Shown here: one piece after another, positions 1 through 5,149 of the stretch | Position numbering within the stretch: the first letter of the stretch is position 1 | Layout: the number at the start of each line of letters is the position of its first letter | Source of the DNA: JAJCYE01 sp036260105 | GTDB taxonomy: Bacteria > Actinomycetota > CADDZG01 > JAHWKV01 | Reading direction: 5' to 3' | DNA length: 5,846 bases | Assembly (NCBI GenBank): GCA_036260105.1 | Contig: DATAAN010000121.1 | Coordinates: forward strand, 1-5,846 | The notes under the pieces: generated by a model | The model's input: only the letters and a program-made list of their open reading frames with translations | The model's database searches: none | What the model was told of the DNA's origin: nothing | Made by a program: the position numbers and the translations under genes

Positions 1-1214
1 ACCGCGACGCGGTCCTTGTTCGGGACCTCGATGCCGATGGCCGAGCGTCCCGGGATCGGGGCGAGGATGCGGAGATCGCCGGCCGCCAGGGCGTAGCGGA
101 TCTCCTTCTCCAGGCTGACGACCCGGTTCACCTTCACGGCAGGGCCCAGCTCGATCTCGTAGCGGGTGACCGTCGGGCCGGCGGTGTAGCCGGTGACACG
201 GGCGTCGACCTCGAACTGCTCGAGCGTTCGCTCCAGGGCGGCGACGGTCTCGTCGATCATCCTTTTGCTCACCTCGGCGGTCTCGCCGGCGGCCAGCATG
301 GAGATCGGCGGAGTCCTGTACCCCTCGGGGTCGTCGTTCGCCAGCGGACGCTCGTCGATGGGTACCGGCTCCGGCTCCGTATCGTCGAACTCCTTGAAGA
401 GCGAGACCGGCTCGGCCTTCGGAGTCTTGGTCGGCGGCGGCGGCACCTCGACCGGCTCGGTTGACGGCTCGATACGCGCCGGCCTGGCCTCCTTGGGACT
501 CAGCTCGGAGATCATCTTGGTGGTCTGTCGCTTGGTTACGTCGTTGACCGAGCGGCCGACGGTGGAGGCGCCCCTGCCCAGCCCGCCGACGAAGGCCTTG
601 ACGGCGGCAACAACCCGGGAGGCCGGCGTCTTGGTCAGAACGAGCAGGCCAAGGAACACGATCATGATCACCAGCAGTCCGGCTCCCCACACCGACAGTA
701 GGCCTTCCGCCGGCCATGCGATGAGAGCGCCGATGCCGCCTCCGAGCCGGGGCAGCTCGTCGAGCCGCAGGCCGCTGGAGTCGTTGGCGAACAGCAGGTG
801 CATCCAAGCCGCCACACCCGCGGTGGAGAGGAAGGCTCCGGTGGCGATGCGTCCCGCCTCTCCGGAGTTGCGCTTGTTCATCATCGTGACGGCGACCACG
901 CCGAGAGCCGGCGGCACGCCGTAGGCGGCCGAACCGAACAGCCAGCGCATCCCCCACTCGATCTGCCGGCCCACCGGACCGGCCATGTCGGCGTAGATGC
1001 CGAGTCCCCCCAGAATGGCGAGGAAGAGAAGGGCTAACGCAGAGCCGTCCGTGTCGGGACCGAAGATGCCGCCGAGGATCGGGCTCGACTTCTTCTTGCC
1101 GCGAGTCGCCGGCCGCTTTGCCGGAGGCCGGCGGGAAGAGGAGGGCCTGCCCCCGTTGCTGCTTCGAGTGGTGGTGGTCCTGCTGCGGTTGTTCGTCGTC
1201 TTGGTGGGTGGCAT
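1..1214 (-). CDS. ftsK: DNA translocase FtsK/SpoIIIE, N-terminal part (3' end beyond window)
   Basis: FtsK family proteins are septum-anchored ATPases that pump chromosomal DNA during division. Only 404 codons are visible. Residues 1-45 are a basic Ser/Thr/Arg/Lys-rich tail. Residues about 58-195 hold four or five hydrophobic segments (near 58-75, 92-112, 124-143, 158-168 and 174-194), matching the family's membrane anchor. A Pro/Glu-rich linker covers about 240-300. From about 301 the alpha part of the motor begins: TPPISML, then TAGPTVTRYEIELG (344-357) and the family hallmark APIPGRSAIGIEVPN (385-399). The Walker A and B motifs and the gamma domain should lie beyond the left edge. The ATG at 1214 is chosen because GGAGG sits four bases upstream and no better in-frame start precedes it. 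The 404 visible codons show no frameshift or stop. The family call is secure; the exact start is less so. Confidence 0.96.
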   Translation of the reverse strand, partial: MPPTKTTNNRSRTTTTRSSNGGRPSSSRRPPAKRPATRGKKKSSPILGGIFGPDTDGSALALLFLAILGGLGIYADMAGPVGRQIEWGMRWLFGSAAYGVPPALGVVAVTMMNKRNSGEAGRIATGAFLSTAGVAAWMHLLFANDSSGLRLDELPRLGGGIGALIAWPAEGLLSVWGAGLLVIMIVFLGLLVLTKTPASRVVAAVKAFVGGLGRGASTVGRSVNDVTKRQTTKMISELSPKEARPARIEPSTEPVEVPPPPTKTPKAEPVSLFKEFDDTEPEPVPIDERPLANDDPEGYRTPPISMLAAGETAEVSKRMIDETVAALERTLEQFEVDARVTGYTAGPTVTRYEIELGPAVKVNRVVSLEKEIRYALAAGDLRILAPIPGRSAIGIEVPNKDRVA

Positions 1215-1218
1215 CCAA

Positions 1219-1225
1219 CCTCCGT
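1219..1225 (-). promoter_or_regulatory. Ribosome binding site of ftsK
   Basis: On the minus strand this reads ACGGAGG, followed by TTGG and the ATG. The GGAGG core is strong, but the spacer is only four bases, shorter than usual. It still supports the start at 1214. Confidence 0.65.
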
Positions 1226-1227
1226 AC

Positions 1228-1252
1228 AGCCGGCTTGGTGCCCGGCTGGTGC
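1228..1252. repeat. Tandem near-repeat and hairpin in the ftsK leader
   Basis: On the plus strand CCGGCTTGGTGC (1230-1241) is followed directly by CCGGCTGGTGC (1242-1252), identical except for one missing T. The same bases form a six-pair inverted repeat: AGCCGG (1228-1233) pairs with CCGGCT (1242-1247) around an eight-base loop. In an ftsK transcript this hairpin would end two bases before the ribosome binding site, so it could modulate ribosome access. It may equally be a chance product of slippage in GC-rich DNA. Confidence 0.4.
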
Positions 1253-1270
1253 CATCCGCACAGCGAAAGG

Positions 1271-1294
1271 AAAAAAGCGGGCTCCCTGCGCCCG
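1271..1294 (-). terminator. Probable rho-independent terminator upstream of ftsK
   Basis: Read on the minus strand, a perfect five-pair stem CGGGC/GCCCG (1290-1294 with 1278-1282) encloses a seven-base loop. One base later comes a run of six T (1276-1271). Weak pairing may extend the stem past one mismatch. The T-run lies on the minus-strand side only, so it would stop transcripts arriving from rnj. It ends 56 bases before the ftsK start codon. The stem is short, so efficiency is uncertain, and it could act as an attenuator for read-through into ftsK. Confidence 0.6.
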
Positions 1295-1375
1295 GCTGCC
1301 GTGTGCGGTCCGGAGGACATCTTCGGCCATGGGGGGCCGAGGTTGGTGGATTTGCCGGGTCTGCGGCACCGCTCC

Positions 1376-1601
1376 CTAGTCCCTCAACCAGCTGAACTGC
1401 AGGATCCTGCCGTCTCTGCCGACCAGCATCGGCATTCGGTAACGCTCGGTGTGAACGCCGAACATCATTGCCTTCAGCAAGGTGACCCAGTGACCGCCTG
1501 CCTCGAAATCGGGGCGTTCAGCCTTATCGCCGGAGGATTCCTGAACCGTTCGTGTGTCTCGCCACGACGTTGCTCGGGTCCCTGAGAATCTGCAACAGCA
1601 T
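1376..1601 (-). pseudogene. Possible small unknown gene split across two frames
   Basis: Two short minus-strand frames look more protein-like than their surroundings. The first runs from ATG at 1601 to TAA at 1524-1526 (25 aa, beginning MLLQILRDPSNVVAR). The second is open from a TGA near 1618 to TAG at 1376-1378 and ends with RYRMPMLVGRDGRILQF and a few more residues. About 78% of the third positions I counted in its last 50 codons are G or C, as expected for real genes here. Its only usual starts are ATG at 1468 (30 aa, weak AAGG upstream) or TTG at 1480. A single +1 shift near 1525-1545 would join both into a protein of about 75 aa. The ILRDPSNVVAR segment faintly recalls N-termini of Phd/YefM-like antitoxins, but this is speculation and I recognise no family. 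It may be a decayed gene, a tiny intact gene with an odd start, or noise. Confidence 0.22.
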
Positions 1602-1669
1602 GGCCGACGGCGCCGTGTTCAACGATGGGGAGAGCTACCTATCTTTGGGGTCGGACCCTCGGAAAGAAG

Positions 1670-3352
1670 TCAGACCTCCATGACGATGGGCAGGATGATC
1701 GGACGGCGGCCGGTGCTCTTCCAGACGAAGCTTCCGAGCGACTTGCGGACCTTCCGCCGGATCGCGGTGTAGTCCCTGATCTCGTCCTCGGCCAGGTTGG
1801 CGATTGCCCCCCGGACCTGAGCCTTGGCCTCCTCGATGAACTCGTTGGCCTCGTCCTGGAAGACGAAGCCGCGGGAGATCACATCGGGCCCGGCAAGAAG
1901 CTCTCCGTTGTAGGCGTCGATGGTGACGACACAGACCACCACGCCCTCATCGGCCAGCACGCGCCGGTCGCGCAGGACCGCGTCGCCGACGTCCCCGATG
2001 CCGAGGCCGTCCACGAAGACAAATCCGGCGTCGACGTGCTCCTCCGACCGGCGGACGACCCCGTCGGTCATCTCGAGGACGTTTCCGTCCTCCATGACGA
2101 TCACATGGTCCTGGGGAATCCCGACCTGCTGCGCCAGCTCGGCGTGCAGCGCCAGATGGTGGTACTCGCCGTGGACGGGCACGAACCAGTTCGGCCCAAT
2201 GAGCTCGAGCATCTGCTTAAGGTCCTCGGCGGAGGCGTGGCCTGAGACGTGGACCTTGGCCAGCGGCGGCGCAACCACCTTGGCGCCGATCCGGAACAGG
2301 CCGTCGATGACCCGGCGGACGGCCGACTCATTGCCAGGGATCGGGGTGGCAGACAAGACCACGGTGTCGCCTTTGTGGAGCTGGATCCACTTGTGTTCCC
2401 GGGCCGCCATGAGCGACAGCGCCGAGAGCGGCTCACCTTGGGAGCCGGTGGAGACGATCACCACCTTGTCCTCGGGATACTGGTGGATCTGGTCGATCGG
2501 CACGATCATCCACTCCGGTATCTTCACGTAGCCGAGATCGGTCGCCACACGCATGTTGTTGAGCATGCTGCGCCCGAGGAACGACACCACCCGGTTCTCC
2601 TCCTCGGCGGCCGTCAGGACCTGCTGCACCCGGTGGATGTTCGAGGCGAAGCAGGCCACTATCACCCGTCCCTTGGCCGTGCTGATCACCTCGTGGAGGG
2701 GCTCCCCCACCGTTCTCTCCGAAGGCGTGTGGCCGGGATGATCGGCGTTGGTCGAGTCGCCGATCAGCAGGTCGATGCCGCGCGCCGCAAGCTCGCCGAT
2801 CCCCTCCAGGTCCGTGGGGCGCCCGCCGATGGGATACGGGTCCAGCTTGTAGTCGCTGGTGTAGAAGATGGTGCCTGCCGGGGTAGTGATGTGGGTGCCG
2901 AGGCAGTCAGGGATGGAGTGGACCATGTTGACGAACCTCAGATCGAAGGGGCCGAGAGACAGGGTGCCCGGAGCTGCCACTTCCTTGAGATTCGCCTTGT
3001 CCAGGACCCGGTGTTCCTCGAGCTTGGACCTGAGGATGCCCAGCGTCAGCCGGGCGCCGTAGATCGCCGGGACGTCCATCTCCTTGAGTAGATATGCCAG
3101 ACCCCCGATGTGGTCCTCGTGGGCGTGGGTCAGCAGGACCCCCACCACCTGGCTCGCCCGCTCCCTGAGGTAGGTGAAGTCCGGGAGGACCAGGTCGACG
3201 CCGAGCATCTCCTCGGTCGGGAACATCAGCCCGACGTCGATCACCAAGATCTTGCTTTCGTGCTCGAACAGGGTCATGTTGCGGCCGATCTCCCCGAGAC
3301 CTCCCAGGAAGATGATCTTGGTGGTGCCGCCCCGCTTGGACCTCGGACTCAA
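1670..3352 (-). CDS. rnj: Ribonuclease J (metallo-beta-lactamase / beta-CASP family)
   Basis: RNase J is a zinc-dependent nuclease with endonuclease and 5'-to-3' exonuclease activity, working in mRNA decay and RNA maturation. The 560 aa length is normal. The N-terminal stretch LGGLGEIGRNMT (16-27) is typical. Metal ligands are visible: H76-x-H78-x-D80-H81 in THAHEDHIGG (usually HGHEDH), H145 in MVHSIPDC, and D167 in YTSDYKLD. The beta-CASP region includes FASNIHRVQ (235-243) and STGSQGEP (301-308). SGHAS (370-374) and PVHGEYHHL (392-400) complete the core, and SRGFVF (493-498) marks the C-terminal domain. The start is TTG at 3352: no ATG or GTG lies between it and the conserved core, and ATG codons just upstream are in another frame. 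It follows dapA by 13 bases and is probably cotranscribed and translationally coupled to it. All catalytic residues appear intact. Confidence 0.97.
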   Translation of the reverse strand: MSPRSKRGGTTKIIFLGGLGEIGRNMTLFEHESKILVIDVGLMFPTEEMLGVDLVLPDFTYLRERASQVVGVLLTHAHEDHIGGLAYLLKEMDVPAIYGARLTLGILRSKLEEHRVLDKANLKEVAAPGTLSLGPFDLRFVNMVHSIPDCLGTHITTPAGTIFYTSDYKLDPYPIGGRPTDLEGIGELAARGIDLLIGDSTNADHPGHTPSERTVGEPLHEVISTAKGRVIVACFASNIHRVQQVLTAAEEENRVVSFLGRSMLNNMRVATDLGYVKIPEWMIVPIDQIHQYPEDKVVIVSTGSQGEPLSALSLMAAREHKWIQLHKGDTVVLSATPIPGNESAVRRVIDGLFRIGAKVVAPPLAKVHVSGHASAEDLKQMLELIGPNWFVPVHGEYHHLALHAELAQQVGIPQDHVIVMEDGNVLEMTDGVVRRSEEHVDAGFVFVDGLGIGDVGDAVLRDRRVLADEGVVVCVVTIDAYNGELLAGPDVISRGFVFQDEANEFIEEAKAQVRGAIANLAEDEIRDYTAIRRKVRKSLGSFVWKSTGRRPIILPIVMEV

Positions 3353-3368
3353 GCCATGCTCGCCATCA
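3350..3368 (-). promoter_or_regulatory. dapA-rnj junction with overlapping stop/start codons
   Basis: On the minus strand the dapA stop TGA (3368-3366) overlaps an ATG (3367-3365) in the arrangement TGATG. That ATG opens a five-codon frame (MASMA) ending in a TGA that overlaps the rnj TTG start in the arrangement TTGA (3352-3349). No good Shine-Dalgarno sequence precedes the TTG; the nearest purine-rich bases are GGCGAG, about seven bases upstream. The layout suggests ribosomes finishing dapA reinitiate, possibly through the mini-frame, to translate rnj. This is inferred from arrangement only. Confidence 0.4.
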
Positions 3369-4250
3369 AAGGACTCCGGCGGAGGTCAGGACCGCCTGCA
3401 GGCGCTCCCGCTGCTCGGCGGTGGCCGGTATGAGCGGAAGGCGGGGGCCGCCCACCCGATGACCCATAAGCTCCATACATGCCTTGACCGGGATCGGGTT
3501 GGTGGTAAGGCCCATGGCGTCGAAGACCGGCATCAGGTCGAGGTGCACCTTGCGGGCTCCCTCCGGGTCTCCGGACTTGTACAGGCGGATCATCTCCGCC
3601 ATCTGCGGCCCCGCGACGTGCGAGGCGACCGCGATCACGCCCACCGCGCCCACGCTCAGCCAGGGCAGCGTGTCGGCATCGTTGCCGGAGTAGATCTGGA
3701 ACCCTTCGGGCGCGTCGGCCACCAGCCGGGCGGCCCCCTGGACGCTGCCAGCGGCGTCCTTCAATGCGACGATGTTCTCGACCTGCGCCAGCTCCAGGAT
3801 CGTCGAGTGCTCGATCTTGATCACGCTCCGGGCGGGGATGTCGTACAGGATGAGCGGCAGGGAGGTGGAAGCTGCAATCGCCTTGAAGTGGGCAAGCAGC
3901 CCGGACTGCGGCGGCTTGTTGTAGTAGGGGGTCACCACCAGGGCGCCGTCCAGCCCGTCTTCCTCCGCCCATCGGGTGAGCTCGATGGCGTGGGAGGTGT
4001 CGTTGCTGCCGGTTCCGGCGACGATCTTCGTCCGGTCCCCGACCGCTTCCTTGACCGCCTTCCACAGGTTGCGCTGCTCCTGGTCGGTCAGCGTGGACGC
4101 CTCTCCGGTTGAGCCGGCGACAACCACGCCGTCGGAGCCGTTGTCGAGCAGCCAGGCGGCCAGCTTCTGCGCCTCGCCGTAGTCGACGTTGCCGTCCTCG
4201 TCGAAGGGAGTCACCATGGCGGTGATGAGGTCTCCGAATCGCCCGTCCAT
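3366..4250 (-). CDS. dapA: 4-hydroxy-tetrahydrodipicolinate synthase (DHDPS)
   Basis: DapA condenses pyruvate with aspartate semialdehyde in the cytoplasm, the first committed step to diaminopimelate and lysine. The 294 aa protein has the usual family length for a single TIM barrel. Visible residues are the Schiff-base lysine K164 in VALKDAAG, Y136 and R141 in LILYDIPARS, YYNKP (109-113), and AGSTGE (45-50), corresponding to the usual GTTGE loop. At S47 the first threonine of that loop is replaced by serine, a conservative change also seen in the related N-acetylneuraminate lyases. The presence of R141 and YYNKP, and the location next to rnj, favour DapA over a sister aldolase. The frame stays open about 700 bases further upstream, but ATG 4250 is chosen because AGGAG lies five bases before it and homology begins at once (FGDLITAMVTPF). 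It is probably the first gene of a dapA-rnj unit. Confidence 0.95.
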   Translation of the reverse strand: MDGRFGDLITAMVTPFDEDGNVDYGEAQKLAAWLLDNGSDGVVVAGSTGEASTLTDQEQRNLWKAVKEAVGDRTKIVAGTGSNDTSHAIELTRWAEEDGLDGALVVTPYYNKPPQSGLLAHFKAIAASTSLPLILYDIPARSVIKIEHSTILELAQVENIVALKDAAGSVQGAARLVADAPEGFQIYSGNDADTLPWLSVGAVGVIAVASHVAGPQMAEMIRLYKSGDPEGARKVHLDLMPVFDAMGLTTNPIPVKACMELMGHRVGGPRLPLIPATAEQRERLQAVLTSAGVL

Positions 4251-4255
4251 CTCTA

Positions 4256-4260
4256 CTCCT
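4256..4260 (-). promoter_or_regulatory. Ribosome binding site of dapA
   Basis: The minus strand reads AGGAG, then TAGAG, then ATG at 4250. The five-base spacer and strong core decide the dapA start and exclude the long upstream extension. Confidence 0.75.
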
Positions 4261-4292
4261 CGTTCAGGGACTTTCCGGCACGGTGTGGCTCT

Positions 4293-4307
4293 CGGCGGAA
4301 GGCGCCG
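4293..4307. repeat. Hairpin in the dapA leader
   Basis: CGGCG (4293-4297) and CGCCG (4303-4307) form a five-pair stem around a five-base loop. No T-run follows on either strand, so it is not a terminator. It would lie in the 5' leader of dapA if transcription starts near 4332. I see no lysine-riboswitch features. Function unknown. Confidence 0.3.
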
Positions 4308-4338
4308 CAAGAAATTGGCTAGGAAGTCGTTCGACGCG

Positions 4339-4344
4339 ATTGTA
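4339..4344 (-). promoter_or_regulatory. Candidate -10 element for dapA-rnj
   Basis: The minus strand reads TACAAT, five of six matches to TATAAT and a match to the TANNNT pattern common in actinobacteria. It would give a leader of about 80 bases before dapA. The hexamer 17 bases upstream (GGGAAT) is a poor -35. It is the best -10-like element in the 120-base divergent region, which must also serve the plus-strand gene. For that gene only a weak pair is visible: TTGGCT at 4315-4320 and GATTGT at 4338-4343. Confidence 0.35.
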
Positions 4345-4370
4345 ACAACCCGCCCCCGGCGATTCCCTCC

Positions 4371-5138
4371 ATGACCGTCTTCGTCGAAGACGGCGTGCGC
4401 GCGGTGCTCCTCTCCGAGGACCCGGCTCTCAGAGGGCGCTTCGACGAGACCTACCCCAGCGTTTGGCCCGAGTACAACCTGCACAGCGACGTGCTTTCCG
4501 GGCTCTGGCCGAGGTTGTACCGACGGTTTCCCGGGTTCCAGTTCGTACTTATCTCCGCCGAGACGGGCCAGCTGCTGGCACGGGGCAATACGGTGCCTTT
4601 CGAGTGGGACGGGTCGGGAGACGGACTGCCGGAGGGCATCGACGCGCTGGCTGAAGCGGCGCTGGGTGACGGCGACCTCCGGGCCCCCAACGCTCTGTCG
4701 GCCATGGCAGCCGAGGTGCCGCCGGAGCACCGCGGCAAGGGCCTCGGCACCCTTCTGCTGAAGGCCATGTCCGCGGTCGGCGCTGCGAACGGGCTCGGCT
4801 ACCTGGTGGCGCCCGTGCGGCCGAGCCGCAAGGAGCAGTACCCCCTCACGCCGATCGAGGCCTACGCCGCCTGGAAAGCCGCTGACGGACGCTTGTTCGA
4901 CCCGTGGATGCGCCTGCACGAGAACCTGGGCGCCCGGGTGGTGAAGCCGGCTCCGCACTCGCTGAGAATCAGCGGCACCGTCGGCGAGTGGGAGTCCTGG
5001 ACGGGAATCGAGTTTCCCGCTTCCGGCACCTACGTCTTCCCGAGGGGTCTATCCACGCTTCTGGTGGACCGGGACGCGGACTTCGGGCTGTACTGGGAGC
5101 CCAACGTGTGGATGCAGCACTTGACGCCCCGTAGGTAG
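4371..5138 (+). CDS. GNAT-family N-acetyltransferase, substrate unknown
   Basis: The 255 aa protein carries the acetyl-CoA pyrophosphate-binding signature of GNAT enzymes, VPPEHRGKGLGTLLLKAM (116-133), with the R/Q-x-x-G-x-G/A core at R121-G122-K123-G124-L125-G126. The preceding strand FQFVLISAETGQLLARGNTVPF (57-78) fits the N-terminal part of the fold. The C-terminal half is longer than in minimal GNAT proteins and rich in aromatic residues: YPLTPIEAYAAW (157-168), a Gly/Trp segment EWESWTG (206-212), and EPNVWMQH (243-250). I cannot assign a substrate. There is no signal peptide or membrane segment, so it is probably cytoplasmic. ATG 4371 is the first start in frame that fits. The bases just before it are pyrimidine-rich (CCCTCC) with no Shine-Dalgarno match, so translation may be leaderless or depend on a very short leader. 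It is divergent from dapA and convergent with the membrane gene to its right, so probably monocistronic. Confidence 0.85.
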   Translation: MTVFVEDGVRAVLLSEDPALRGRFDETYPSVWPEYNLHSDVLSGLWPRLYRRFPGFQFVLISAETGQLLARGNTVPFEWDGSGDGLPEGIDALAEAALGDGDLRAPNALSAMAAEVPPEHRGKGLGTLLLKAMSAVGAANGLGYLVAPVRPSRKEQYPLTPIEAYAAWKAADGRLFDPWMRLHENLGARVVKPAPHSLRISGTVGEWESWTGIEFPASGTYVFPRGLSTLLVDRDADFGLYWEPNVWMQHLTPRR

Positions 5139-5149
5139 GACACCAGGCC

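Larger units (their letters stand above)
1215..1669. other. 455-base interval between rnj and ftsK without a recognised gene
   Basis: This is the only long stretch of the window without a confident gene. It contains the ftsK ribosome binding site, the leader hairpin, the terminator at 1271-1294 and possible small reading frames at 1376-1601, all on the minus strand. I looked for tRNA, tmRNA, RNase P RNA and SRP RNA signature sequences on both strands and saw none. No convincing minus-strand -10 element was found between the terminator and the ftsK start. A GGGT/ACCC mini-hairpin (about 1649-1659), just after the rnj stop, lacks a T-run and is not called a terminator. Confidence 0.6.

Noticed and set aside
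193..924. 243-codon plus-strand Ser/Thr/Pro-rich frame opposite ftsK
   Set aside because: The composition is the usual mirror of Ala/Gly/Asp/Glu codons. The minus strand encodes an uninterrupted FtsK membrane and alpha region across the same bases.
1298..1669. Structured RNA gene (tmRNA, RNase P RNA or SRP RNA) ending at the 1271-1294 terminator
   Set aside because: The length would suit, but none of their conserved sequences is visible on either strand, including the T-loop GGTTCGA type element and the RNase P GAGGAAAGTC block. A TCCACCA string near 1350 is not preceded by an acceptor or T arm.
2249..3091. 280-codon plus-strand frame opposite rnj, and similar frames at 1625-2245 and 3174-4112
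   Set aside because: The translations are low-complexity His/Arg/Asp/Gly-rich mirror products of rnj and dapA codons, without motifs, and they lie on the strand opposite proteins with complete catalytic motifs.
4251..4370. Lysine riboswitch in the dapA leader
   Set aside because: The leader is only about 80-120 bases, too short for the lysine aptamer, and shows just one five-pair hairpin.
4251..4958. Long in-frame N-terminal extension of dapA (about 236 codons) antisense to the acetyltransferase
   Set aside because: dapA has a strong ribosome binding site at 4256-4260, and family homology begins right at ATG 4250. The extension has no family-like motifs, and the opposite strand carries a clear GNAT gene. 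GC-rich DNA commonly leaves such antisense frames open.
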